Shown one piece after another: positions 19,921 to 28,514 of a DNA stretch of 64,000 nt; position 1 is the first letter of the stretch, and every line of letters starts with the position of its first letter. Origin of the DNA: JANQHO01 sp965218075 (lineage in GTDB: Bacteria; Bacteroidota; Bacteroidia; Flavobacteriales; Schleiferiaceae); the NCBI GenBank assembly GCA_965218075.1, contig CBDCJZ010000003.1, positions 1,054,001 through 1,118,000 of the forward strand. Reading direction: 5' to 3'. Position numbers and translations under genes: made by a program. The notes beneath the pieces are model-generated. The model ran no database searches. It saw only the letters and a program-made list of their open reading frames with translations, and was not told the DNA's origin.

Positions 19921-21210
19921 TTAATTATTCATAATTTCTTCAATCTCCTCAACTTCTTTGGGAATACTGCTGGTGAGATTTAGATTTTCTTTCTCTCCTA
20001 TTATAATGTTATCTTCTATGCGTATGCCGATTCTTTCTTCAGGGATGTAAATACCCGGCTCACAAGTGAACGCATTTCCAACTTTCATTTCAGCAGTCCA
20101 AAGTCCTACATCATGAACATCTAAGCCCAGATAATGTGAAACACCGTGCATAAAATATTTCATATAAGCCGGCTGATCGGGATTCCGATCTTTTATATCT
20201 GCTTTATCTATCAAACCAAGCTCGATTAACTCGCTTTCCATCAACTTACCTACTTCTTTTTGGTATTCATGCAGTTGATTACCTGGTTGCAACATCTTCA
20301 TAGAGGATTTTTGTACTCTTAGTACAGCTTCATATATCTTTTTTTGGCGAGACTTGAATTTTCCGTTAATAGGGAAAACTCGAGTAACGTCTGAGGCGTA
20401 ATTAGCATACCAACAGCCACAATCAAATAGAATAAGCCCTCCATCTAGGCAACTACTATTGTTTTTGGTATAATGTAATATACAGGCATTTTTATCGGAA
20501 GCAATTATTGGCTCATAAGCAAAACCCGCGCTGCCATTAGCTATATATTCATGTACAAACTCGGCTTCTAGCTCATATTCTTTCAAGCCGGGCTTAATAG
20601 CCTTAATCGCTCTAATAAAAGCTTTGGCGTTAATATCTGAAGCTTTTTGCATTAACTTTATTTCAATAGGAGATTTAACAGATCTGAGCTGATGCATAAT
20701 AGGCCCACTTCGATTATAATTGTGCAGCGGATATTTCTGTATACAAGTCTTTATAAAGCGGTCATCACGGCTTTCCACCTCACTGTTTCTGCGCAAATGT
20801 TCGTTAGTGCTGAGATACACATTTTCGGCTTGGCTCATCACGTCTTTAAAAATCTTATCAAAGTCAGAAATCCAATATAGAGAGCTGATTCCAGAAACTT
20901 CAATAGCTTGTTCTTTGGTCAACTTAGCACCTTCCCAACGGGAAATTTCTTCGTTGACTTTCTTTAAGAACAGCATTTCCCGGTGCTTTGGATCCAAAGC
21001 ATCCGGAAAGATGATGAGAATAGATTCCTCTTGATCTATACCGCTTAAATAAAACAAGTCTTTGTTTTGGATAAATTTCATTTTGCCGTCGGCGTTAGTA
21101 GGCATCCTATCATTAGAATTGAAAACAGCCAGCGAGTTGGGTTTCAAGTGCTTGATAAAATTTTTTCGATTCAGGATAAAAAGAGAAGGATCTATTCTTT
21201 CGTAGTGCAT
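19921..21210 (-). CDS. pepP: Xaa-Pro aminopeptidase (M24B)
   Basis: Cytoplasmic metallopeptidase that removes an N-terminal residue preceding proline. 429 aa, the usual length. The N-terminal AMP_N-type domain (about 1-170) is followed by the pita-bread M24 fold. All five metal ligands can be placed: D263 (FDCG), D274 (SDVTR), H355 (HGVSHYLG), E384 (EPGIYIP) and E399 (IRIED). Start ATG at 21210. A lone TAAGTTTG box lies at 21230-21237 on the minus strand without a clear upstream TTG. Divergent from the sdh operon, no operon partners. Intact and ordinary. Confidence 0.93.
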   Translation of the reverse strand: MHYERIDPSLFILNRKNFIKHLKPNSLAVFNSNDRMPTNADGKMKFIQNKDLFYLSGIDQEESILIIFPDALDPKHREMLFLKKVNEEISRWEGAKLTKEQAIEVSGISSLYWISDFDKIFKDVMSQAENVYLSTNEHLRRNSEVESRDDRFIKTCIQKYPLHNYNRSGPIMHQLRSVKSPIEIKLMQKASDINAKAFIRAIKAIKPGLKEYELEAEFVHEYIANGSAGFAYEPIIASDKNACILHYTKNNSSCLDGGLILFDCGCWYANYASDVTRVFPINGKFKSRQKKIYEAVLRVQKSSMKMLQPGNQLHEYQKEVGKLMESELIELGLIDKADIKDRNPDQPAYMKYFMHGVSHYLGLDVHDVGLWTAEMKVGNAFTCEPGIYIPEERIGIRIEDNIIIGEKENLNLTSSIPKEVEEIEEIMNN

Positions 21211-21312
21211 AATGAATTCTGCTTATTGGCAAACTTAGGAACTTGCTAGGGAATGAGCTATTTCAATAGAAAAAACATCATAAAATAATCATTCTTAAAG
21301 TAAGTAAGCAAC

Positions 21313-21343
21313 TTGAAGCATGAACATCTGCACCTTACTTTTG
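21313..21343 (+). promoter_or_regulatory. sdhCAB promoter
   Basis: TTG at 21313-21315, 20-nt spacer, TACTTTTG at 21336-21343, a full match to the Bacteroidota consensus. Transcription should begin near 21350. This leaves no leader for the TTG codon at 21353 and favours an ATG start for sdhC. Confidence 0.7.
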
Positions 21344-21367
21344 TAAATAAAATTGACTCCAAAGTCT

Positions 21368-22042
21368 ATGGCATCGCAAATGGAAATTTTAAGATCTTCT
21401 ATAATGAGAAAAGTAGCAATGGCACTCTCGGCCTTGTTTCTCATAGCGTTTTTATTACAACATTTCACCATTAATGTTACATCTGTATTTAGTGAAGAGA
21501 TTTTTAACGAATGGTCTCATTTCATGGGAACCAATCCTCTAGTACAGTTTATACTGCAACCTATATTAATATTTGGTATAGTTGTTCACTTTGTAATGGG
21601 TTTTATTTTAGAAATTAGAAACAAACGAGCTCGGATCATTAAGTACGTGAAAAATAACAGAAATGCTAATTCATCCTGGATGTCTAGAAACATGATCTGG
21701 AGTGGCCTTTTTATCCTATTCTTTCTGTTCTTTCACCTCAATGATTTTTGGGTTCCTGAAATGATGTACAAATACATAGAGTTCAATCCTGAAAATCCCA
21801 CTAGGTATTATAGAGAGACCATACACCTGTTTGAAAACCCCTGGAGAGTTTTGGTTTACTGCTCGTCATTCGTATTCTTAGCATTGCATTTACTTCATGG
21901 CTTCCAGTCTGCCTTTCAGTCTTTGGGAGCACGACATAGAAAATACACTCCTCTAATCAAGAAAATCGGAAATATCTACGCAATAGCTATCCCTGCAGGG
22001 TTCATTTTTATCGCTTTCTATCACTATGTAAACTCCCTTTAA
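21368..22042 (+). CDS. sdhC: Succinate dehydrogenase cytochrome b subunit
   Basis: Membrane anchor of respiratory complex II, b558 type. Five hydrophobic segments are visible (around MALSALFLIAFLLQH, FILQPILIFGIVVHFVMGF, MIWSGLFILFFLFFH, VLVYCSSFVFLALHLLHGF and YAIAIPAGFIFIAF). Histidines in at least four of them could bind two hemes. The single long subunit replaces the SdhC/SdhD pair, as is usual in this phylum. The frame opens at TTG 21353, but the promoter immediately upstream makes ATG 21368 (224 aa) the better start; ATG 21380 is also possible. First gene of sdhCAB, 14 nt before sdhA. Confidence 0.92.
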   Translation: MASQMEILRSSIMRKVAMALSALFLIAFLLQHFTINVTSVFSEEIFNEWSHFMGTNPLVQFILQPILIFGIVVHFVMGFILEIRNKRARIIKYVKNNRNANSSWMSRNMIWSGLFILFFLFFHLNDFWVPEMMYKYIEFNPENPTRYYRETIHLFENPWRVLVYCSSFVFLALHLLHGFQSAFQSLGARHRKYTPLIKKIGNIYAIAIPAGFIFIAFYHYVNSL

Positions 22043-22056
22043 TTACTCAAGAAAAT

Positions 22057-24066
22057 ATGCCCATATTAAACTCAAAAGTACCCGAAGGCCCTCTGTCAGA
22101 AAAGTGGACTAATCACAAGAACAGCATAAAGTTGGTAAATCCTGCTAACAAGCGTTTAATTGATATAATTGTAGTAGGAACTGGCTTGGCCGGGGGTTCA
22201 GCTTCTGCTACCTTGGCTGAACTGGGTTATAATATCAAAGCATTTTGCTATCAAGATTCACCTCGAAGAGCTCATTCTATTGCTGCTCAGGGGGGTATTA
22301 ATGCTGCAAAAAATTATCAGGGTGACGGAGACTCCATTTATCGTCTCTTTTATGATACCATTAAGGGTGGAGATTATCGCTCCAGGGAAGCTAATGTTTA
22401 TCGTTTGGCAGAGGTATCAGCTAATATTATTGATCAGTGTGTGGCTCAGGGAGTTCCTTTCACCCGCGATTATGGAGGGCTATTAGACAACCGCTCCTTT
22501 GGGGGAGTACAAGTCTCCCGAACCTTTTATGCTAAGGGACAAACGGGTCAACAGCTTTTGCTAGGATGCTATGCGGCCATGTCGCGTCAAATAGGCAAGG
22601 GCAAAATTAAAATGTACAACCGCCACGAAATGTTAGATTTAGTTGTAATTGATGGAAAAGCCCGAGGTATTATTGCAAGGAATCTGGTTACTGGAGAAAT
22701 AGAAAGACACTCCGCTCATGCCGTAGTAATTGCATCAGGGGGATATGGAAATATTTTCTTTCTATCTACAAATGCAATGGGCTCAAATGTTTCAGCTTCT
22801 TGGAAAATACATAAAAGAGGGGGGGTTTTCGCCAATCCATGTTTTACCCAAATTCACCCTACCTGTATACCCCAGCACGGTGATCAACAATCTAAGCTTA
22901 CTTTGATGTCTGAATCTTTGAGAAATGACGGAAGGATCTGGGTACCTAAAAATAAAGAAGATGCTAAAGCTATTCGCACGGGTGTATTAAAGCCCACAGA
23001 CCTAAAAGAAGAAGGCAGGGACTATTACTTAGAAAGAAGATATCCGTCTTTTGGTAACCTGGTACCTCGCGATGTTGCCTCCAGAGCTGCTAAAGAACGC
23101 TGTGATGCGGGCTACGGTGTAGGTAATAATGAGGCAAATGAAGCGGTTTTCCTAGATTTTTCTTCTCCAGTAATAAGATATGGCCGGGAGGAAGTTAATG
23201 TAAAAGGAATACACCATGCCTCTGAAGTTGAGATGAGAGAATTAGGAAAAAAGGTAGTGGCGAAAAAATATGGTAACTTATTCCAGATGTATGAACAAAT
23301 TACCGGAGACAACCCCTATGAAAGTCCAATGAAAATATATCCTGCAATGCACTATACTATGGGCGGAGTTTGGGTTGATTATAACCTTATGACTACTATA
23401 CTCGGTTGTTATGCGATTGGAGAAACTAATTTTTCCGATCATGGAGCAAATCGCCTAGGCGCCTCTGCATTGATGCAAGGTTTAGCCGATGGTTATTTTA
23501 TATTACCTTACACCATTGGTGATTACTTGGCTAATGATATTCGTGCCGGCACTATTTCGACTGATCTACCGGAATTTGATGAAGCAGAAAAGGCGGTTAA
23601 AGAGCGGATTGACTTTTTTATTAACAATAAGGGATCTAAGTCCGTAGACCATTTTCACAAGCGTCTGGGAAAAGTTATGTGGAACAAAGTAGGAATGACC
23701 CGAGATGGGCAAAGCTTAAAGGAAGTCATTCAGGAAATCCGGCAAATCAGGGAAGATTTTTGGAAGGATGTCAAAGTTCCAGGATCTGGAAATGAAATGA
23801 ACCAAGAACTGGAAAAATCAGATAGGATAGCTGATTTTCTAGAGCTAGGCGAGTTGTTGGCTCGCGATGCTCTAGAAAGAAATGAGTCTTGTGGAGGTCA
23901 CTTTCGTGAGGAATACAAGACTGAAGAAGGAGAAGCAGTAAGAGACGATGTTAATTATGCCTATGTAGCTGCCTGGGAGTATAAGGGAAATCCCTCTAAA
24001 GCGATAATGCATAAAGAAGAACTGAAATATGAGAATATAGAGTTGAAAACACGCTCTTATAAGTAA
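22057..24066 (+). CDS. sdhA: Succinate dehydrogenase flavoprotein subunit
   Basis: Catalytic subunit oxidising succinate to fumarate, or the reverse in a fumarate reductase. 669 aa. Dinucleotide motif VVGTGLAGGSAS (residues 39-50), the flavin-linking histidine region RAHSIAAQGGINAA (H73), active-site HPT at 267-269, SESLRNDGRIW near 285-295 and the arginine-rich RDVASRAA segment. The C-terminal helical domain is complete. Its length and the single cytochrome partner resemble the epsilonproteobacterial/Bacteroidota type of enzyme; direction in vivo cannot be told from sequence. Second gene of the operon. Confidence 0.96.
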   Translation: MPILNSKVPEGPLSEKWTNHKNSIKLVNPANKRLIDIIVVGTGLAGGSASATLAELGYNIKAFCYQDSPRRAHSIAAQGGINAAKNYQGDGDSIYRLFYDTIKGGDYRSREANVYRLAEVSANIIDQCVAQGVPFTRDYGGLLDNRSFGGVQVSRTFYAKGQTGQQLLLGCYAAMSRQIGKGKIKMYNRHEMLDLVVIDGKARGIIARNLVTGEIERHSAHAVVIASGGYGNIFFLSTNAMGSNVSASWKIHKRGGVFANPCFTQIHPTCIPQHGDQQSKLTLMSESLRNDGRIWVPKNKEDAKAIRTGVLKPTDLKEEGRDYYLERRYPSFGNLVPRDVASRAAKERCDAGYGVGNNEANEAVFLDFSSPVIRYGREEVNVKGIHHASEVEMRELGKKVVAKKYGNLFQMYEQITGDNPYESPMKIYPAMHYTMGGVWVDYNLMTTILGCYAIGETNFSDHGANRLGASALMQGLADGYFILPYTIGDYLANDIRAGTISTDLPEFDEAEKAVKERIDFFINNKGSKSVDHFHKRLGKVMWNKVGMTRDGQSLKEVIQEIRQIREDFWKDVKVPGSGNEMNQELEKSDRIADFLELGELLARDALERNESCGGHFREEYKTEEGEAVRDDVNYAYVAAWEYKGNPSKAIMHKEELKYENIELKTRSYK

Positions 24067-24095
24067 CAGAGTTGAAAACTAACTAACGTAAGACT

Positions 24096-24866
24096 ATGTC
24101 AACAGCAAGAGGATTAAATCTTACTCTGAAGATTTGGAGACAAAAAAATCAAAAAGATAAAGGACGGATGGAAACCTATCGAGTATCTGGTATTTCACTG
24201 GATAGTTCCTTTCTCGAGATGATGGATATTCTCAATGAGCATTTGATAGCGGAAGGGAAAGATCCGGTAGCTTTTGATCACGATTGCAGAGAAGGAATTT
24301 GCGGCAGTTGTTCTATGTTCATTAATGGCCGGGCACATGGACCAGGCAAACAAATTACTACTTGCCAGCTTCACATGCGTGAATTTAAAGACGGCGAAAC
24401 CATTTATATCGAGCCTTGGAGAGCTAAGGCATTTCCCGTGATTAAAGATTTAGTAGTAGATCGAAGTTCTTTTGACCGTATTATGGCTGTCGGAGGATTT
24501 ATAGGGGTGAATACCTCGGGAAATACCCAGGATGCAAATGCCATTTCAGTCTCAAAAGAGAATGCTAACAAATCATTCGAGGCTGCAACCTGCATAGGCT
24601 GTGGAGCTTGCGTAGCGACATGTAAAAATGCTTCTGCTATGTTGTTTGTTTCGGCTAAAGTCTCTCAATTTGCAGTATTGCCGCAAGGCAGAATAGAAGC
24701 AAAAGAACGGGTGTTAAGCATGGTTCGTCAAATGGATTTAGAAGACTTTGGAAACTGTACTAATACGGGAGCTTGTGAGATAGAATGTCCCAAAGGAATT
24801 TCTTTGGAAAACATAGCCCGTATGAACCGGGAATATATATCTGCAAGCATTTCTTCGGAAAATTAA
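24096..24866 (+). CDS. sdhB: Succinate dehydrogenase iron-sulfur subunit
   Basis: Passes electrons from the flavin to the cytochrome. 256 aa. Ligands for three clusters are all present: 2Fe-2S by C64, C69, C72 and C90 (CREGICGSC); the two C-terminal clusters by C166, C169, C172, C176 (CIGCGACVATC) and C221, C227, C231 (CTNTGACEIECP). Starts 29 nt after sdhA and closes the operon. Complete. Confidence 0.96.
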   Translation: MSTARGLNLTLKIWRQKNQKDKGRMETYRVSGISLDSSFLEMMDILNEHLIAEGKDPVAFDHDCREGICGSCSMFINGRAHGPGKQITTCQLHMREFKDGETIYIEPWRAKAFPVIKDLVVDRSSFDRIMAVGGFIGVNTSGNTQDANAISVSKENANKSFEAATCIGCGACVATCKNASAMLFVSAKVSQFAVLPQGRIEAKERVLSMVRQMDLEDFGNCTNTGACEIECPKGISLENIARMNREYISASISSEN

Positions 24867-24996
24867 ACCATAATTTGCCGTATATTTATGAGTTATAGTT
24901 AAGGCAGTGTTTGTTGAGTTTCATAAATTATTTAGCAATGTTATAAGGACCGTGAAATCATCGTTCTTATGTTTTATAGATTCCTAACAAATATGT

Positions 24997-25770
24997 ATGG
25001 ACAGGCTAAAGCTTACACTTATTCAGGCAGATCTCATATGGGAAAACCGAAGAGCCAATTTTGAGCAGTTTGATGCCTGTATTTCTTCTATACCCGAAAC
25101 GGATATTATTTTATTGCCCGAGATGTTTACTACGGGATTTAGTATGAAAGCCGAAAAACTTTGGGATTCTCCAGAAGGGGAAACTCTGGACTGGATGCTT
25201 GCTAAAACCAGAAAGAAACAAGCAGCCATTACCGGAAGTATCATTATAAAAGAAAATGACAGGTTCTATAATCGTTTATATTTCGTTACACCAGAAGGGA
25301 AATACTATACTTACAATAAGAAACACTTATTCACTTTAGCCGGAGAAGAAAAGATATACAGCCCTGGAGCTAAGAAACTAGTTGTTAATTATAAAGGCTG
25401 GCAAATAACTCCTTTAATATGTTACGATCTGAGATTTCCGGTTTGGTGTAGAAACGTAGAACATTCCGACCTCCTATTTTTTGTGAGCAATTGGCCTGAA
25501 CGAAGATCAAAAGCCTGGAAAAGTTTGTTAAAATCAAGGGCCATAGAAAATATGTGCTATGTGGCTGGGCTAAACCGAGTGGGGTTTGACGGCAACAGAA
25601 TTTATCACGATGGCCGTTCGAAAGTATATGATGAACTAGGAAACAGCATTAGCAATATTGAAGCCGGTAAAGAAGTAGCTCAAACAGTTATTTTAACGAA
25701 AGAAAGTATCGGAAAATCGAGAAAACGATTTGGCTTTTTAAATGATGCTGATCAATTTAAGATGATTTGA
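24997..25770 (+). CDS. Carbon-nitrogen hydrolase, omega-amidase (YafV/Nit2) type
   Basis: Cytoplasmic amidase of the nitrilase superfamily, 257 aa. The Glu-Lys-Cys triad is clear: E42 (LLPEMFTTGF), K108 (YNKKHLF) and C142 (LICYDLRFP). The motifs fit the YafV/Nit2 branch, which hydrolyses 2-oxoglutaramate or 2-oxosuccinamate formed by glutamine/asparagine transaminases; substrate assignment is by family only. The last 14 nt overlap the 3' end of the convergent Ig-like lipoprotein gene. Confidence 0.85.
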   Translation: MDRLKLTLIQADLIWENRRANFEQFDACISSIPETDIILLPEMFTTGFSMKAEKLWDSPEGETLDWMLAKTRKKQAAITGSIIIKENDRFYNRLYFVTPEGKYYTYNKKHLFTLAGEEKIYSPGAKKLVVNYKGWQITPLICYDLRFPVWCRNVEHSDLLFFVSNWPERRSKAWKSLLKSRAIENMCYVAGLNRVGFDGNRIYHDGRSKVYDELGNSISNIEAGKEVAQTVILTKESIGKSRKRFGFLNDADQFKMI

Positions 25771-27367
25771 TTTTCCACTCTAGTTCGATATCCCAATTAG
25801 CTTTTATCTCGAGCTTTTCTCGGTAGTAAATCACGTTTTCAGGAAGCCTTTTGAAAGTAAAATCTCCAGGGGTCCACTTGCCATCGCCATTAATATCTTC
25901 TATTGCATAAGCCTTGTATTTACCTGGTCTTCCTTTTTTAATATTAATAGTTGTTGAACCAGAAAAGCTTTTCTTCACAATCTCTTTTCCAGTCGGGTCT
26001 GTTATAATAAGAATGTAATTTATGGAATGGCCAGTAGTTATAGAGAATTTTAAGCTTCCCAAATCTTCTCCTTTTAATACTTTAAGAGAAGTAGTAAGTG
26101 AATCGCTTTTAGAAGCAAAAAACCCACTGACTGTACCTTCTTTTAAGGATAGATTTATATCAGTTGGATACCGTAATGGAACGATAAAAAATTCCTTCGT
26201 AGGTTTTTGATCAAAGTCCAACGAAAAAGGAATGGTGTCTTTGGAATCATAAAAGTAAATCTTACTTAGATCAATTGAAGTTAGAGGTAAATTAGAACTA
26301 ATCCGTATCTTTTCCCTTTCTTTTATTTCAGCATCATTTACGTTCAGTTTGAGTTTGGGAATATCGCGATCTAATGCTCTTATTAAGATGGTATCATCTA
26401 TATTGTCGTAACCAGTGATTCTCAGCTTAATAGAATCCAAATCATTATCTTCAAACCAGTAAAAAATCGTGTCTTTATTTTCCCAAAAATCAAGAAAAAT
26501 ATCATCTTGTTTTACTTTTTCTAATGGAAAGATTCTTTCAACTTTTATATCTGGGACAGGTCTGCTGAACGAAAGCTGAATTTTCCCTTTTTCCTCTAAG
26601 CGAGCCCCATAGAATTGTCTTTTTTTTTGAGGTCTAAAGCTTTTTATTTTGAAAGGATTAAGACTATCTTTTAATTCTATCAATTCGGGATAAAAAGCCA
26701 TGATTTCATTTCCAGTGTTTAGTTTAAAGTTTCCTCTTTTATCTTCAAAAGCTAACAGCAAAAAAGTGCCATATTTGAGATATTCTAAGTTGAAATAACC
26801 CGATTCATCTGTATAAGAATAATAAGTGGGAATACACTTATATGGTAAAGAGTCAACCTTTATAGAATCTGATTCTTTAATCTCGTACAAAGCCACTAGC
26901 ATTTCCTTAGCAACATTAGTAAAAGCATCAGTAACACTACCAGATAAGCTAAGGCTGTCAATAAAATTTCCAGTAGAAAAAATATACTTCAACTCGTCAT
27001 TAACATTACCTTCTCTGAAATCGATAATGGAATTGCCAAATGAAAGCGTATAAGTAGTATTATTGAGAAGAATATCTGGCAAACCAATCCTGACATGCTT
27101 TCCTCTGATTTTGGTCTCCAATTTTTCGTCCACAGGAGGAGAAAGTATAATCTGTTGATTAGCATTTTTGAGAGTCAGATATTCATTAAAAATCAGTTTT
27201 ATTTCCCTGCTTTTAAAGTTTATTGAAAAGTTGGGAGGAAAGGAGGTATCTAACTGAGGAGCAATGGTATCCTTAGGACCACCAGAAGGCGAAGCAATGC
27301 TGGCACAGGAGGACAGGAAATATTCAAAAGCCACTATAACAAGAATGATAACTAATAATCTCTCCAA
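25757..27367 (-). CDS. Ig-like domain lipoprotein of the Bacteroidota 'SPSGGPKDT' family
   Basis: 536 aa. N-terminal hydrophobic stretch ending in the lipobox LSSC, so probably an outer-membrane lipoprotein. Then comes the family signature SPSGGPKDT, followed by an Ig-like (Big_5-type) domain (about 40-135: FNEYLTLKN, LPDILLNNTTYTLSFG), a carboxypeptidase-regulatory-like segment (about 145-215) and beta-rich tail domains ending in an EDINGDGKWTPGDF motif. The start is TTG 27367; no in-frame ATG lies between the upstream stop and the signal peptide. Function unknown; conserved in the phylum as a single-copy gene. Tail-to-tail overlap of 14 nt with the amidase gene. Confidence 0.85.
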   Translation of the reverse strand: MERLLVIILVIVAFEYFLSSCASIASPSGGPKDTIAPQLDTSFPPNFSINFKSREIKLIFNEYLTLKNANQQIILSPPVDEKLETKIRGKHVRIGLPDILLNNTTYTLSFGNSIIDFREGNVNDELKYIFSTGNFIDSLSLSGSVTDAFTNVAKEMLVALYEIKESDSIKVDSLPYKCIPTYYSYTDESGYFNLEYLKYGTFLLLAFEDKRGNFKLNTGNEIMAFYPELIELKDSLNPFKIKSFRPQKKRQFYGARLEEKGKIQLSFSRPVPDIKVERIFPLEKVKQDDIFLDFWENKDTIFYWFEDNDLDSIKLRITGYDNIDDTILIRALDRDIPKLKLNVNDAEIKEREKIRISSNLPLTSIDLSKIYFYDSKDTIPFSLDFDQKPTKEFFIVPLRYPTDINLSLKEGTVSGFFASKSDSLTTSLKVLKGEDLGSLKFSITTGHSINYILIITDPTGKEIVKKSFSGSTTINIKKGRPGKYKAYAIEDINGDGKWTPGDFTFKRLPENVIYYREKLEIKANWDIELEWKIKSS

Positions 27368-27448
27368 CAGAGAAGACAGTTTTAAAGTAGGGCTAAACTA
27401 ATCAAATCAAAAGGATAAAATCATGGAGAAATGAGTATATCTTAAAAA

Positions 27449-28132
27449 TCACGTATGAGCGAGAGTAAGTAAGCTCACTTTAGTATTCTCAATCGCATTT
27501 AGCTCTACAGCACAAGCTTCAACTGTAGAACCGGTAGTAATTATGTCATCTACCAATAATAGATGCTTGTCAATATAGGCTTTGGGCTTATTTATTGAAA
27601 AAATTTTTTCTACGTTTCTCCAACGTTCAAAACTGGATTTTCGAGTTTGAGTCTGACTAAAAGTGGTACGGGTAAGATTTTGTGTGGAAACGGGTATTCC
27701 CGCAGTACTCTCTAATCCTTTACAAAGCATTTCACTTTGATTATATCCTCTTTTCTTTTGTTTATTCGGATGAAGTGGAACTGGAACTAGGGAATCAATT
27801 TCACTAAAAAATCCATCTCTTCCAAGTCTTTCTCCCATAATTTCACCCATTAATATAGCTGCTTCGGGAAAGTTTCGATACTTCAGATGGTGCAAAATAG
27901 ATTGAACAATCCCGCCCTTGGAAAAGTATAAAAAGGCAGTGGCTTTTTGAAATCCAAAACGTCCGGTAAAAACGCGCTGAATTTTATTGTCGGGAAATTT
28001 GTGAAAATCAGTATAAGGAAGATTAGCATGACAAAGTAGACACAATAATCGTTCATTTTTAACCAAGGGCTGCTTACATCCCAAGCAAACCTGAGGGTAA
28101 AAAATACTGACAAAATCCTGTAGAAAACTCAT
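27449..28132 (-). CDS. ComF-family phosphoribosyltransferase-like protein
   Basis: 227 aa. N-terminal four-cysteine zinc knuckle (CLGC...CLLC), then a phosphoribosyltransferase fold with the PRPP loop VDDIITTGST near the C-terminus. ComF proteins take part in DNA uptake in some bacteria; here the role is unproven and no other competence gene is in view. I chose ATG 28132 over the TTG nine bases upstream. 81 nt separate it from the lipoprotein gene downstream on the same strand. Confidence 0.85.
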   Translation of the reverse strand: MSFLQDFVSIFYPQVCLGCKQPLVKNERLLCLLCHANLPYTDFHKFPDNKIQRVFTGRFGFQKATAFLYFSKGGIVQSILHHLKYRNFPEAAILMGEIMGERLGRDGFFSEIDSLVPVPLHPNKQKKRGYNQSEMLCKGLESTAGIPVSTQNLTRTTFSQTQTRKSSFERWRNVEKIFSINKPKAYIDKHLLLVDDIITTGSTVEACAVELNAIENTKVSLLTLAHT

Positions 28133-28141
28133 TACTTTCAA

Positions 28142-28473
28142 GTATTAGCTTTCTTGAGCGTAAGTTACGATATTGATTATTTAATTAAGTACCATGATTA
28201 GTATTAGAAAGATAATATCTTTGCGGTTAATTATCATTCAATGAAAAAATAGATAAAACCAATTTTTTCATATTAATTAATTAACGCTCTAATCTACTGA
28301 CGCAATTTATTACCCATGGAAAGTTCAACAACTATTTGTAACGTGAACGACCAATGGCCCGGCGAAGGCCTCAATCAGCAATCAAGCTTAGCAAAAAACC
28401 CCACTCTTTCAAAACATCAGATCGCTGAGACCATCCGAGGATACAACTTAGTATAAACTAGTCATGACCCTAC
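28142..28473. other. Intergenic region before the mobile element
   Basis: Upstream of the ComF gene. It holds a plus-strand TATCTTTG box (28216-28223, no good TTG partner) and the small open frame 28316-28456, then the target duplication of the IS1595-type element. Confidence 0.5.
28316..28456 (+). CDS. Small open frame of 46 codons, unknown
   Basis: ATG 28316 to TAA 28456. The predicted peptide starts MESSTTICNVNDQWPGEGLN and ends ETIRGYNLV. Composition is protein-like (few rare residues, mixed polar and hydrophobic). A TATCTTTG box lies about 95 nt upstream. It stops 17 nt before the target duplication of the mobile element, so it was not cut by that insertion. No family recognised; it may be a remnant or chance. 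Confidence 0.3.
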   Translation: MESSTTICNVNDQWPGEGLNQQSSLAKNPTLSKHQIAETIRGYNLV

Positions 28474-28481
28474 TTTTAATA

Positions 28482-28503
28482 GGGAATTGTAAAGATTAGC
28501 TGA
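28482..28503 (+). repeat. Left terminal inverted repeat of the element
   Basis: 22 bp beginning GGGAATTGTAAAG and ending TTAGCTGA. Its exact reverse complement is at 31791-31812. The 8-bp target duplication TTTTAATA abuts it on the left (28474-28481). Confidence 0.9.
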
Positions 28504-28514
28504 TAAGGCCGTCG

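Noticed and set aside
21353..21367. TTG start for sdhC
   Set aside because: It would lie about three bases from the predicted transcription start; ATG 21368 is more plausible.
28316..28456. 46-codon frame as a gene cut by the mobile element
   Set aside because: It ends at its own stop 17 nt before the target duplication, so the insertion did not interrupt it.
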